Positions 16,245 through 25,964 of a stretch of DNA of 64,000 bases are shown here, piece by piece. The DNA is from JBNRMW01 sp050309795 (lineage in GTDB: Bacteria; Bacillota_I; Bacilli_A; Erysipelotrichales; Erysipelotrichaceae), in the NCBI GenBank assembly GCA_050309795.1, contig JBNRMW010000019.1:31337-95336 (forward strand). The letters are read 5' to 3'. The translations under genes and the position numbers were made by a program. The notes under the pieces were generated by a model. The model was given only the letters and a program-made list of their open reading frames with translations, made no database searches and was not told where the DNA came from. Numbering within the stretch: position 1 is the stretch's first letter; the number at the start of each line of letters is the position of its first letter.

Positions 16245-16931
16245 ATGAATAAAACAGAACTGCTTATTCATTTAAAAACATTCGAAAATCCATCACGACA
16301 AAAAACCAATAAGAAACTTGGCGTCGAAATGGATCAATATGGGGTTCCCATGACCAATTTGCGCGCCTTAGCTAAACAATTAAAGACACAACATACCTTG
16401 GGCTTAGAACTATGGAATACCCCATTGTTTGAGGCGATGATTTTAGGTGTGATGTTAATCGATCCAAAACAAGTGACCCAAGAACAAGCTCAAAGCTTAT
16501 TAGAAAAGGCAGAAAACGTGGTTCTTGTGGATGAACTTTCCTTTAAACTCTTTCGTAAAATAGAACATCAACAACAACTCTTTGAGCACCTAAGGACTTC
16601 AAACCATCCATTGTTTTTGAGGGCGGGATGGAATGTTGCTGTGGGCTTAGTTTTAGACGATTCATTTAACCCACAACAATTAGAGAAGCTGTTAGTGACC
16701 ATCGAAAAAGAGTTGGTAGATGCTCATCCAGATGTTCAGTGGGCCATGAACCGCTGTTTGGCGGAGATTGGCATTAAATATGAAACCTATCGCCAACAAG
16801 TTTTAGATATTGGTCTTCAACTCGGTGTCTACAAAGATCAAAAAGTTCCCAAAGGCTGTACCTCTGCCTATGTGGTCGATTGGATAACCGCGGTGGTCAC
16901 AAAAAAAGCGACGAAAGCAGGCCAACGATGA
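16245..16931 (+). CDS. AlkD-like DNA alkylation repair protein
   Basis: A 228-residue, all-helical HEAT-like repeat protein of the DNA alkylation repair (AlkC/AlkD) group, which excises or recognises alkylated bases. Paired helices recur throughout, and the C-terminal signature VPKGCTSAYVVDWI is typical of the family. The catalytic-site residues of characterised AlkD enzymes cannot be mapped confidently by eye, so glycosylase activity is inferred. GAGAGGA precedes the ATG. The stop overlaps the next start (ATGA). Confidence 0.78.
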   Translation: MNKTELLIHLKTFENPSRQKTNKKLGVEMDQYGVPMTNLRALAKQLKTQHTLGLELWNTPLFEAMILGVMLIDPKQVTQEQAQSLLEKAENVVLVDELSFKLFRKIEHQQQLFEHLRTSNHPLFLRAGWNVAVGLVLDDSFNPQQLEKLLVTIEKELVDAHPDVQWAMNRCLAEIGIKYETYRQQVLDIGLQLGVYKDQKVPKGCTSAYVVDWITAVVTKKATKAGQR

Positions 16932-17881
16932 TCCGTTGGGGAATTATTGGTTATGGCAATATTGCGCAACGCTTTATTAAAAGTTTGAAGGCTTCTCCGA
17001 CGGGAAAACTCACGGCCATTGCTAGCCGCTCAAAGTATGAAAAACTCCAAAAAGACGATCCTAATTTAACTATATATAAAGATTACGAGTCCTTATTTGC
17101 GGACGAAAACATCGATGTGGTGTATATAGCGTTGCCCCATAAATTTCATGTTCCGATTAGTCTTTTAGCGCTTCAAGCAAAGAAAGCGGTTTTTACTGAA
17201 AAACCTGCCGGTCTTGATGCTCAGGAAGTTTTGGAGGTTTTGACATATGCTCAAAAACATCAAATCTTTTATGGTGAAGCTTTAAAGACGCGATATAATC
17301 AAGCCTTACAGCACCTTCAACACTCCGTCCAAGAGGGAATCATCGGTCACCTAACGTTTATGTATGCCAACTTTTGTGACGATTTTAGTCATTTACCAAA
17401 GAATCATCATTTCTTTGATCCCCAGCAAGGCGGAGCCCTTTTGGATTTAGGGTCTTATCCGCTGGGATTGATTAGTATGTTTAACACATCAGCTTTAATG
17501 GATGTTCACGTTAAAATGGAGCTTGATCACGGAATTGATCGAAAAACCAACGCCACCCTCTTTTTCAAAGATGGTATGAAGGCCCATATCGAAGTCTCAT
17601 CCACCCATATTGAAACACGGACTGCTTTTATTAAGGGCGAGAAGGGAATGGTCTACTTCCAGGACTCTAACCGACCAACAGCATATACCGTGGCGACTTC
17701 CGAAGGGATAAAAACCTATGAATTCCCTTTTACAGCTGATGATATGTCGTTTGAGATTGAAGCGGTTAATCGAGCGCTTCAACAAGGTCTTATTGAAACT
17801 CCAGAATATCCCCATCAAGACATTTATCGAATGAGTCAATTCATGGATACAATTGCCCAACATAAAACCAACAGCCTCTGA
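16928..17881 (+). CDS. Gfo/Idh/MocA-family oxidoreductase
   Basis: A 317-residue NAD(P)-dependent dehydrogenase. It has an N-terminal Rossmann fold (WGIIGYGNIAQRFIKSL), the family motif FTEKPAGLDAQEV containing the EKP lysine, and a C-terminal alpha/beta substrate domain with GGALLDLGSYPLGL. The substrate is unknown; sugars or trans-dihydrodiols are typical. The ATG at 16928 is chosen because it overlaps the AlkD stop and begins directly at the Rossmann strand. A longer in-frame TTG start at 16880 would add residues unlike the family. Confidence 0.87.
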   Translation: MIRWGIIGYGNIAQRFIKSLKASPTGKLTAIASRSKYEKLQKDDPNLTIYKDYESLFADENIDVVYIALPHKFHVPISLLALQAKKAVFTEKPAGLDAQEVLEVLTYAQKHQIFYGEALKTRYNQALQHLQHSVQEGIIGHLTFMYANFCDDFSHLPKNHHFFDPQQGGALLDLGSYPLGLISMFNTSALMDVHVKMELDHGIDRKTNATLFFKDGMKAHIEVSSTHIETRTAFIKGEKGMVYFQDSNRPTAYTVATSEGIKTYEFPFTADDMSFEIEAVNRALQQGLIETPEYPHQDIYRMSQFMDTIAQHKTNSL

Positions 17882-17894
17882 AAGGAGACACGCG

Positions 17895-18671
17895 ATGAGT
17901 AATTTATATTTATTGAACCCAGTTGTTCAAAACCAAGCCATAGAAATCAATCATTACCATATCATTAATGCCAAAATACCCTTAAGTTTTGAGGGTTTTA
18001 AAATAGCAGTAGTTGCTGATTTACACAATACCCGTTTTGGTAAAAAACAAGAACGCTTGATACACCATATTAAGAAACGTCAACCCGATATTATTGTCTT
18101 TGCGGGAGATCAAATCGATCGGCGTCGCTACGATATTCAACCCGTACTTGAATTAGTCGATGGCCTCCAAGCGGTGGCTCCGATGTATTTTATTACGGGC
18201 AATCATGAGCGAAAATCTAGATTTGGAAAGATTGCGGTGCATCTCATGCAACAACATGGCGCCATCTATCTTGATCAAAAATCCGTCGCGCTTAAACGGG
18301 GGGAAGATCATATTTGGCTTTCTGGTATTGGTGAAAAAGTCGTTGATATTGAAGAGATTTTTCAAGTTATGCGGGCACCGGTTTCTCAATATCAGATTTT
18401 ACTTTGTCATTATCCTCATTTATTAGATACCTATGGCCGCTTTGGTTATGATTTAGTGTTGTCTGGACATGCTCATGGGGGGCAATGGCGCATTCTTCGT
18501 AGTGAGGGTTTGTTTGCTCCGGATCAAGGACTGTTTCCTAAATATACCAAAGGACTTTATGTCAAAGAAAAAACCAGCATGGTTGTTTCTGCTGGTTTAG
18601 GTAATAGCTTGTTTCCTTTGAGATTGAATAATTTTCCAAATCTAGTGATGTTGACCCTACACAACTCATAA
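17895..18671 (+). CDS. Calcineurin-like metallophosphoesterase (YkuE-like)
   Basis: A 258-residue phosphoesterase with all dimetal motifs in order: ADLHNTRFG, AGDQIDRRR, TGNHERKS, LCHYPH and SGHAHGGQW. These hallmark the YkuE/YaeI subgroup, thought to act at or near the membrane; the substrate is unknown. No clear signal peptide is visible, although an N-terminal stretch could be peripheral. The ATG at 17895 has an AAAGGAGA SD, so the in-frame upstream ATG at 17853 is rejected. The 3' end overlaps the convergent gene by 6 bp. Confidence 0.85.
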   Translation: MSNLYLLNPVVQNQAIEINHYHIINAKIPLSFEGFKIAVVADLHNTRFGKKQERLIHHIKKRQPDIIVFAGDQIDRRRYDIQPVLELVDGLQAVAPMYFITGNHERKSRFGKIAVHLMQQHGAIYLDQKSVALKRGEDHIWLSGIGEKVVDIEEIFQVMRAPVSQYQILLCHYPHLLDTYGRFGYDLVLSGHAHGGQWRILRSEGLFAPDQGLFPKYTKGLYVKEKTSMVVSAGLGNSLFPLRLNNFPNLVMLTLHNS

Positions 18672-19120
18672 AATCGTTTGTAACAAAGAGATAAGCGTTG
18701 GGGCGAATTTTAATAATAATTCGCTAGCCTTTTGTAAGGACTGTTTTGGTTTTAAATAGGTTTTCGTTGTCTCCAGATTAATGAGATATCGGCCAAAGGG
18801 ATCGCGGTGTTGAACATTGTCTAATTTGGTAATATAGTTTTGTTTTTCCAACGCTTTGAAGACAGCCGATAGTTTCTCTGGTTGAAGGTTCAACAAGGTC
18901 GGAGGAATAGTTTTGTTTTCATTGAGTGCACGTAGAATAAAAATAATCATTTCTTCCTGAGACATGGGGGACTTGGTTGGTTTATAAGGACAAAGGGCAT
19001 CGTCAGGAATGACCCATTGGACTTCTTTTTTTCAGCTCCAAGCACTAATTCGTCTTTCAAATAGGAATAGACGGTGGATTGGGTCACATTCCAGCGAACA
19101 ATTGCTTCTTTTACGGTCAT
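18666..19120 (-). pseudogene. Excisionase-like DNA-binding protein, split by a -1 frameshift at A AAA AAG
   Basis: The ATG at 19120 overlaps the upstream GH13 stop (ATGA) and encodes MTVKEAIVRWNVTQSTVYSY, a MerR/excisionase-like helix-turn-helix start. This frame soon diverges into unlikely sequence. The -1 frame carries VQWVIPDDALCPYKPTKS and then a second domain (about 99 residues from 18965) resembling a winged helix. The switch point is a run of seven A whose last six plus G form A AAA AAG (19031-19025), in the zero frame required for -1 slippage. It is either a broken gene, a homopolymer error, or a programmed frameshift. The role may be regulation of the sugar operon it closes. Confidence 0.6.
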
Positions 19121-20997
19121 GGCAGCCTCCGATAGAGATTGGCTTGATAAGGTTGAAGTTGTGGATGTTGGCCCCGAACATTGGATAAGAGGAGCTCGTA
19201 GTCTTCATCCATAACTTTTCGTTTTTGATAATGAGCGGTTAGATTAATTTCAATTAAAAATTCTTCCGTTTCATCTACTCGTTTATAAACCCAGAGTCCT
19301 TTGTTTTTTTCATGTAAGAATTCGATATCGCCATAAACTAGCGCTGAGTTTCTTCGGAGGGCGATGAGTTTCTTCGTAAAGTTGTAAATAGAATGAGGTT
19401 CTTTTTGTTGATAGTCAATATTGGTGGATTGTAAGTCTTGGTCACCGACTAGCCAAGGGGTAGTTGTTGAGAAACCACCAAAGCGTTGATTGTTCCACTG
19501 CATCGGGGTCCGGGCGTGATCACGTGTGCCGGCCAAAACGACTTGGAAGGCTTCTTCTTTTGACATACCTTGATCTAAGAGTTCTTGGTATTTGTTGAGC
19601 GATTCCACATCTCTAAGTTCGTCCATGGTTTTGAAATCGTTATTGGTCATGCCAATTTCTTGTCCTTGGTAGAGAAAAGGCGTGCCCCGCAAGGTTAAGA
19701 GCATTAAATTAACGGCTTTCGCCAGCGCATCGCGGTGGAGATGATATTTATCGATTTTTGAAATGAAACGCGGATTGTCGTGATTGTCAACAAACAGGGA
19801 CATCCAGTAGTGGTTACCAAAAGCTTTTTGATTTTCAGTCATATAATACTTATAAAATTCTAAATCGTATTTATAATCTTCAAAGCGCACATGACCAGGA
19901 GTTTCTAAATGATCGAAACTGAAGGTTAAGTCCATGGTTTGTTGATAGTCGCCAGTTAATAGTTTGGATAACTGAATCCCAACACCAGGGGTTTCCCCGA
20001 CACTGAACGCTTGATACGGTTTAAAGGCGTCACGACGCAGTTCTTGTAAATAGGTCTGGAGATTGGGTCCGAAAAAGTAATGTTCCATTCCAGTAAAACC
20101 AATCAGTTTACCAATGTCTTCTTGACCATCGGGTAACCCTGGAACTTTGGAGATGTAATTAATGACATCCATGCGGAAACCATCGATGCCTTTGTCCAGC
20201 CAGAAGGTCACGATTTCAGCAACTTCTTGGCGAACCGCGGGATTGTCCCAGTTCAAGTCGAATTGTTTGTCGGAGAATAGCTTTAAGGCGTATAAATCAA
20301 GATCTTCAAAATACTTCCAGGCGGGCCCACTGAAAAAGGAGGTCCAATTATTGGGTTGTTCTCTAAAAAAATAATAGCCTTGTTTTTCTTTGTCCCCAGC
20401 TAGAGCGGATTGAAACCATGGATGTTCGTCGGAGGTGTGATTGACGACGAGATCCATAATGATTTTCATGTCTCGTTTCTTTAATTCCGCTAGGAGTTCT
20501 TCGACATCGGCCATGGTTCCAAAATCGGCTAAAATCTCGTGGTAATTACGAATATCATACCCATTGTCGTCGTTGGGCGAATCATAGATCGGGGAGAGCC
20601 AGAGACCATCAATCCCCAAATCTTTTAAGACGTCCAATTTGGATAGGATGCCTTGAATATCCCCAATGCCATCGTGGTTGCTGTCCATAAAGGAACGAGG
20701 GTAGATTTGATAGAAAACCGCTTCTTTCCACCAGGCTTTAACGATTGGTGGTTGATCTTCTAACGGTTGCTCCAAGGTATTATTCACTAAATTAACAACG
20801 GACCGATAAAACGATATGGGCAATTGTTTTTTGGTTAAGCGCATCAAGGTTTTGATTTTTATGTTCAGAAATAGGGGGTTTTTTAATAAGGAAAAAGGTA
20901 GCCCCGTTTGGATAAACAGTCGGTTTAAAACGTCGTGGCCAATCGGTAGGGCTAAGACGTCTTTTATTTTGCTTTGATAGTTAATTTTTTGAGACAT
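19117..20997 (-). CDS. GH13 alpha-glucosidase (oligo-1,6-glucosidase type) with N-terminal extension
   Basis: A 626-residue glycoside hydrolase. The GH13 catalytic barrel starts near residue 90 (WWKEAVFYQIYPRSF). The catalytic triad is D277 (GFRMDVINYI), E335 (FSVGET) and D407 (FVDNHDNPRF). GFRMDVIN is typical of oligo-1,6-glucosidases and other intracellular alpha-glucosidases. Residues 1 to about 85 are an extra helical segment (DVLALPIGHDVLNRLF) not found in normal 550-residue members. No signal peptide is seen, so the enzyme is cytoplasmic. It overlaps the transporter gene by 17 bp. Confidence 0.9.
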   Translation of the reverse strand: MSQKINYQSKIKDVLALPIGHDVLNRLFIQTGLPFSLLKNPLFLNIKIKTLMRLTKKQLPISFYRSVVNLVNNTLEQPLEDQPPIVKAWWKEAVFYQIYPRSFMDSNHDGIGDIQGILSKLDVLKDLGIDGLWLSPIYDSPNDDNGYDIRNYHEILADFGTMADVEELLAELKKRDMKIIMDLVVNHTSDEHPWFQSALAGDKEKQGYYFFREQPNNWTSFFSGPAWKYFEDLDLYALKLFSDKQFDLNWDNPAVRQEVAEIVTFWLDKGIDGFRMDVINYISKVPGLPDGQEDIGKLIGFTGMEHYFFGPNLQTYLQELRRDAFKPYQAFSVGETPGVGIQLSKLLTGDYQQTMDLTFSFDHLETPGHVRFEDYKYDLEFYKYYMTENQKAFGNHYWMSLFVDNHDNPRFISKIDKYHLHRDALAKAVNLMLLTLRGTPFLYQGQEIGMTNNDFKTMDELRDVESLNKYQELLDQGMSKEEAFQVVLAGTRDHARTPMQWNNQRFGGFSTTTPWLVGDQDLQSTNIDYQQKEPHSIYNFTKKLIALRRNSALVYGDIEFLHEKNKGLWVYKRVDETEEFLIEINLTAHYQKRKVMDEDYELLLSNVRGQHPQLQPYQANLYRRLP

Positions 20998-22372
20998 GTT
21001 TTACCTCCTGGTGTCGACGTTCATTTTCATGAATGATCTGTTGATAAAAAACTTCATCGATTTTGTAAAATCGCTTGTAGATGAGATAGGAAATAACAAT
21101 TAAAATCAGGGGTAAAATCATCATGGATGACTTTAAGAGATTTAAACCTTGTTGAGAAACTTGGGACACATCGGTGGATTCATTGATACCAGCTAAAATT
21201 ACCGTTGTACCAACAATACCGCTGGCCAACGCATTGCCGAGTTTATTGATAAAAGGCTGCAAAGAAAGGGTGACCGAGTCGTTGCGTTTGTGAAACTTCC
21301 ATTCCCCATATTCAACAGAATCGGCTATAAACATCAACATCAACAATTGGATCGCCCCTTGGCCCACAAACAATAAGATGCCAGCAATCCCGATACCGAT
21401 CATGGTGGACGTTGGAGAGAAAAAGAAAACAACATAACCCGAAACCATGAGGAAAATACTCGCGGTAAATATGGTGTCCCGTTTAAAATGTTTTGAGACT
21501 AAAGGGAAAATGGATAGTGCTGTTATTTGAGATACAGCTAAAATTGCCGCAAAGATCGAATACATGTTTAAATCGCCATAAATATATTTAAAATAGTATT
21601 GCCCAAAAGAAGTGGTGGTAATATAGGCCGTCATAAAAATACTCATTGAAATCGAAATCCAAAGTAATTGGTCATTTTTTAAAATAATTTGAAACAGTTC
21701 TTTAACAGTGGTTTGTTCCTCTACTTGTTGGTTCTCTAAATCTTCCTTGACTCCAAATACCGTGAACATCTGAAAAAACAACATGACAAAGACTAAGATA
21801 ATCGATAAATAGAAATAGGCTTGCTGCATGGATCCCGTCTTTTCAGCTAGAAATTGGGTAAAACCGGTGATTCCAACCACGAGGGTAAACATCCCGAGGT
21901 TGGCACAAATCCGTGCGACCGCACCGATCTTTTCTCGTTCTTTTTGATCCTTGCTTAAGGATGGCAACATGGACCAGTAGGCGATGTCGTTGGCGGTAAA
22001 GGAAATCTCCCATAAGAGATAATTGACTGTAAATACCGCCACATAACCGAGTCCATAAACTTGATAATCGTAGAAAAAGAAAATGGTGAACACCGAGGTC
22101 AATAAGGCTCCAATTAAAATCCACGGTTTGAACTTTCCAAAACGCGTTTTCGTGTTATCGACGATCATCCCCATAAAGGGATCGTTAAAGGCATCAAAGA
22201 TACGGATAAAGACCATCATCAACGTGATATATGCCAAAATCCGATCAGATAAATCCAAAACATCGGTGAGATAAAACATCAAGAACATGGATATCAGTGA
22301 ATAGAGCATATCGCGACCAATGGTTCCGATACCAAACATCCAACGATTCTTACGGCTGACTTTTTGATTCAT
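20981..22372 (-). CDS. GPH-family sugar:cation symporter (MelB-like)
   Basis: A 463-residue, twelve-segment membrane carrier of the glycoside-pentoside-hexuronide:cation symporter family. Recognisable patterns are FNDPFMGMIVDNTKTRFGKFKPW in the cytoplasmic loop between early helices (shown here as the FNDPF...RFGKFKPW motif) and SVEYGEWKFHKRND in the middle loop. It probably imports the galactosides or glucosides degraded by the neighbouring hydrolases. Three bases separate it from the GH36 gene. The cation cannot be told from sequence. Confidence 0.88.
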   Translation of the reverse strand: MNQKVSRKNRWMFGIGTIGRDMLYSLISMFLMFYLTDVLDLSDRILAYITLMMVFIRIFDAFNDPFMGMIVDNTKTRFGKFKPWILIGALLTSVFTIFFFYDYQVYGLGYVAVFTVNYLLWEISFTANDIAYWSMLPSLSKDQKEREKIGAVARICANLGMFTLVVGITGFTQFLAEKTGSMQQAYFYLSIILVFVMLFFQMFTVFGVKEDLENQQVEEQTTVKELFQIILKNDQLLWISISMSIFMTAYITTTSFGQYYFKYIYGDLNMYSIFAAILAVSQITALSIFPLVSKHFKRDTIFTASIFLMVSGYVVFFFSPTSTMIGIGIAGILLFVGQGAIQLLMLMFIADSVEYGEWKFHKRNDSVTLSLQPFINKLGNALASGIVGTTVILAGINESTDVSQVSQQGLNLLKSSMMILPLILIVISYLIYKRFYKIDEVFYQQIIHENERRHQEVKHVSKN

Positions 22373-22375
22373 ATA

Positions 22376-24691
22376 TTATTCCTTTTCTTCTGTTATCAGA
22401 TATAGGGTGGATCCGAAATCACCAAGCATTCGAAGATCTTGGCGATAACCGGTGGAAACAAATTGCTGGTTGAGAATTAACCCGTTGAGTAAGAGTGCAC
22501 CTGAACCGCGGTAGGTTTCAGAGGCATCGTCAAGCGCATAATAATTTGGAACTGTTTTAATAAATAAACCTTCCTTTTTAATAGTAAAAGGTAGGACATG
22601 ATTAAGGAGTGCTCCAAATTTTTGGATTTCAACTTTTTGTGGTAAAGAGATCACGCGATAAGCTTTGTTGGAAATCAATCCCACGGGATATATCTTGTCA
22701 AACTTCGGTGAAGATTGATACAAGGTTTGGAAGTAGCCCAATAAAAATTCGTTTTTATATTGGATTTGCCAGCTGTAGCGATAGTCCTGATTGGTTTCTA
22801 AACGACTGAATAGCCCTTGTTCAATATGATGACGATACTGTTTATAGCGTTGTATTTGATCTTTAATGATTTTCTTCTCTAAAGAATTTAAATCTGTGAT
22901 GTCTAGTTCCAAACCATAACTGCCAAAAAAAGCGACATTGAAACGGGTCGATAGGGAAATCGATCGCAGGGTGGATGGATTTGGTGAAGCAGCTAAATGA
23001 TTAGATATCGTACAGAGCGGATAAAAATACGTGAGGCCTTCTTGAATCTTTAAGCGTTCTCCCGCATCGGTATTATCGGATGACCAGATTTGAGAAGCGT
23101 AACAAAGCATGCCGAGATCGAATCGATTACCCCCAGAAGCACACATTTCTAAGGTAATATCCGGTCGTTGACCAAAGACTTCGTCTAACACCCGATAAAG
23201 TCCGAGCATATAGAGGTGGGGTACCATGGCTTGATTAGGAGCAGATGGGCTATACCAATCGCTTTGAGGGCGATTCATGTCCCATTTAATATAGGAAATG
23301 GGATAGCTGTCAAGCAGGTTCGTCAGTTGTTGAATGATATAGTCTTGGACATCTTTGAGACATAGATCAAGGACTAATTGATTTCGTCCTTCTAATGGTA
23401 TTTTGGATGGTGTTTTTAAGATCCATTCGGGATGAGCACGGAATAACTCACTTTGTTGGTTGACCATTTCGGGTTCAACCCAGAGTCCAAAATCTAAACC
23501 AAGGGCACGAATGTCTTGTATTAGCGGTTTTAAGCCTTTGGGTAGTCGTTTGGTGTTGACATTATAGTCTCCTAATCCCGCATTATCAGATTGCCGGTTA
23601 CCAAACCAACCGTCATCGAGCACAAAAGTTTCAATGCCGAAAGACTTGGCGACTTTTGCTAAGGAAACGATTTTCTGGTGATTAAAGTCAAAGCGGGTAG
23701 CTTCCCAATTGTTATAGACCACCGGATGTCGGTGATGAACCGGTAAAAGATTGCTGCGGATAAATTGGTGGAAGTTTTGAGAAACGCCATTGATTCCCTT
23801 CAGACTATAGGTCATCAAAGCTTCGGGGGTTTCAAAGTTAGTTCCAGGTGCTAAAGGCCATTGAAAAAGATCGTCGTTGAGTCCAACTAAAACGCGCGTA
23901 TAGCCGTGAGGATTGAGTTCAACTTCGGTTTTATGGTTGCCCGAATAAATGAGATTAAATCCATAAGCGGAGCCTTGGTGTTGGTTAGTTTGTTGACCGA
24001 CGACCATGACGCCAGGATTGTGTTGGTTGGAAGAGGTTCCGCGTCGAGATTGATTCTGATAGGTTCCAATCGAAAGGGCGTGGCGTTGAACATGGGTTTC
24101 TTTTGCCCAATCACCATGCAGCGTAATGATGTCGAGCTGATCTTCTAATAAATCGAGCTGGAGGCTCATGACTTTATGGAGAATAATGTCTTGATTACTT
24201 TCATTTAGGACAACCGTCCGCCGCGTGATTAGATCTTCTTGTTCATAAACACTGTAATATAAGTGGATTGTGATGCCGGTATGATCTTTGAGGATTATTT
24301 TTAAGGTTTGAGTTTGTTGGTTTGATCGTGCGCTCGGTAATGTTTTCAGAGCTGGTTTTTTATCGAGGATTTCATAATCAACATAGTGAAAATCAGCCAC
24401 GAACGAATCGTCTGGCATTTGTGCTTTAAAACTTGGGGTGCGGTAATCGCCACGGCCCTGGCTGGAATATTCCAACCCATAATGATCTAGTGAATATTGA
24501 GAATGATTGGGGTGATATTTAATGGTTGTCCCAGTTTCAATTTGAGTATTATTAATAAAGCTTTGATGAGGGTCGTCCAGTGTTTTGGGGCCATAATACA
24601 AATGGAGCGGATGACCAAAATCACTGATTTTTAACCAGTAAGACGTATTATTGGTGATTAAATGAAAGGTTTGTTGGTGAACGTTAATCAT
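22376..24691 (-). CDS. Alpha-galactosidase (GH36)
   Basis: A 771-residue cytoplasmic retaining alpha-galactosidase acting on melibiose or raffinose-type sugars. An N-terminal beta-sandwich (1 to about 310) precedes a TIM barrel with ETFVLDDGWFG, the nucleophile D471 in YIKWDMNRP and the acid/base Asp in WSSDNTDAGERL (D539 or D542). CASGGNRFDLG is also typical. The C-terminal beta domain follows. No signal peptide. The start overlaps the GH1 stop by 8 bp, so expression is coupled. Confidence 0.94.
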   Translation of the reverse strand: MINVHQQTFHLITNNTSYWLKISDFGHPLHLYYGPKTLDDPHQSFINNTQIETGTTIKYHPNHSQYSLDHYGLEYSSQGRGDYRTPSFKAQMPDDSFVADFHYVDYEILDKKPALKTLPSARSNQQTQTLKIILKDHTGITIHLYYSVYEQEDLITRRTVVLNESNQDIILHKVMSLQLDLLEDQLDIITLHGDWAKETHVQRHALSIGTYQNQSRRGTSSNQHNPGVMVVGQQTNQHQGSAYGFNLIYSGNHKTEVELNPHGYTRVLVGLNDDLFQWPLAPGTNFETPEALMTYSLKGINGVSQNFHQFIRSNLLPVHHRHPVVYNNWEATRFDFNHQKIVSLAKVAKSFGIETFVLDDGWFGNRQSDNAGLGDYNVNTKRLPKGLKPLIQDIRALGLDFGLWVEPEMVNQQSELFRAHPEWILKTPSKIPLEGRNQLVLDLCLKDVQDYIIQQLTNLLDSYPISYIKWDMNRPQSDWYSPSAPNQAMVPHLYMLGLYRVLDEVFGQRPDITLEMCASGGNRFDLGMLCYASQIWSSDNTDAGERLKIQEGLTYFYPLCTISNHLAASPNPSTLRSISLSTRFNVAFFGSYGLELDITDLNSLEKKIIKDQIQRYKQYRHHIEQGLFSRLETNQDYRYSWQIQYKNEFLLGYFQTLYQSSPKFDKIYPVGLISNKAYRVISLPQKVEIQKFGALLNHVLPFTIKKEGLFIKTVPNYYALDDASETYRGSGALLLNGLILNQQFVSTGYRQDLRMLGDFGSTLYLITEEKE

Positions 24692-25964
24692 GGTCAGGAT
24701 AGGTTTGTTTCGCTACATAGTATTCGTAAACTTCCGTGGTCACTTCTCGATCTTTGATGAGTCGGGAATAGAAGTGGCCAGAGTCTTTGATGGTTCGTTC
24801 TTGGGTTTCATAATTGTTGTGGACCAAGCCAAATCGTGCAGATTCACCTTCTAACCATTCGAAATTATCCACAAAACACCAATGATAGTATCTCAAGACC
24901 GGTAGTGGAGTTTTGGTCAGGACTTTGAGATGGTCGTAAATATATTTGGAACGGAATCGATCGAAATTGTCGCAGGTTCCATTTTCGGTGATATAGATGG
25001 GCAAAGCGGCCACAGAATATAATTCGCGAATGACCCTTAATAGACCTTGGGGGTAAATTTCCCAGCCTAAATCATTCACAGGCACATTGGTTTTTACACC
25101 ATCTTTGAGACCATCAATGCTTGAACGCGAATAGTAATTGATGGCCAGGAAGTCCACATATTGCCCTTTGGGTATTTTTCCAATATTCATGAACGGTGCG
25201 GTAAATTTGCCAAGGATGAACATCTCTGAAATTGCGGTTTGAAACGCGAAACGGGCAAACTTGGTAGCGGAGACGTCTTTTGGATTTCGTTTGTTTTTGG
25301 GTTCAAACACACGCATGTGATGAGCAAAACTCACTTTGATGTTTTTATCTAAGTGAATGGAATGAATGAGTCGATATGCGCGTATGTGCGCATAGGCCAT
25401 ATTGTTTAATACCTTGATGTAGTCTTGGATGTTTTTTTCACCCGGTGGCCAACTGCCATCGAAATAGCCGTTCAAGGCAAAGACATTGGGTTCGTTAATG
25501 GTTATGTATTCGAGCACATGTTCACCAAAATAACGGACAACAATGTCGACATATTGTAAATAGAAAGTGACATTACGTTTGGTTGTCCAACCGCCGAGTT
25601 CTTCAAACCACATCGGATTCGTAAAATGATGTAAGGTGACTAAGGGTTGAATATCATTCGCTTTTAACAGCAAAATAAGTTCTAAATAATGTTCTAAAAC
25701 GGCGGTATCAAACTCGCCTTTATGGGGTTGAATACGAGCCCACTCGATTCCTAGTCGGTAGTGTTTAATGCCCATGGTGGCCATTAATTCAATGTCTTCT
25801 TTGAAATATTTATAGTGTTGGTTGGCATTCGCTGGATTCGATCCGTCTTTAATTTTGCCGCGATGATACCAAAGATTCCACGAATGGTTGAGTTCTCCAC
25901 CTTCGATTTGGGTGGCGGCACTGGCGACGCCGAGTTGTAGTTTTTCTGGTAATTTAAATGTCAT
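24684..25964 (-). CDS. GH1 beta-glycosidase
   Basis: A 426-residue retaining beta-glycosidase. The acid/base is E158 (ITINEPNVF) and the nucleophile is E327 (YITENGTCD). TLHHFTNPMWFEELGGW and the N-terminal LGVASAATQIEG are also typical. The family includes beta-glucosidases, beta-galactosidases and 6-phospho-enzymes. The phosphate-binding Ser-Lys-Tyr signature of 6-phospho-beta-glucosidases is not evident, and the operon has a symporter rather than a PTS, so an unphosphorylated substrate is more likely. It overlaps the amidase pseudogene by 4 bp. Confidence 0.88.
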   Translation of the reverse strand: MTFKLPEKLQLGVASAATQIEGGELNHSWNLWYHRGKIKDGSNPANANQHYKYFKEDIELMATMGIKHYRLGIEWARIQPHKGEFDTAVLEHYLELILLLKANDIQPLVTLHHFTNPMWFEELGGWTTKRNVTFYLQYVDIVVRYFGEHVLEYITINEPNVFALNGYFDGSWPPGEKNIQDYIKVLNNMAYAHIRAYRLIHSIHLDKNIKVSFAHHMRVFEPKNKRNPKDVSATKFARFAFQTAISEMFILGKFTAPFMNIGKIPKGQYVDFLAINYYSRSSIDGLKDGVKTNVPVNDLGWEIYPQGLLRVIRELYSVAALPIYITENGTCDNFDRFRSKYIYDHLKVLTKTPLPVLRYYHWCFVDNFEWLEGESARFGLVHNNYETQERTIKDSGHFYSRLIKDREVTTEVYEYYVAKQTYPDHD

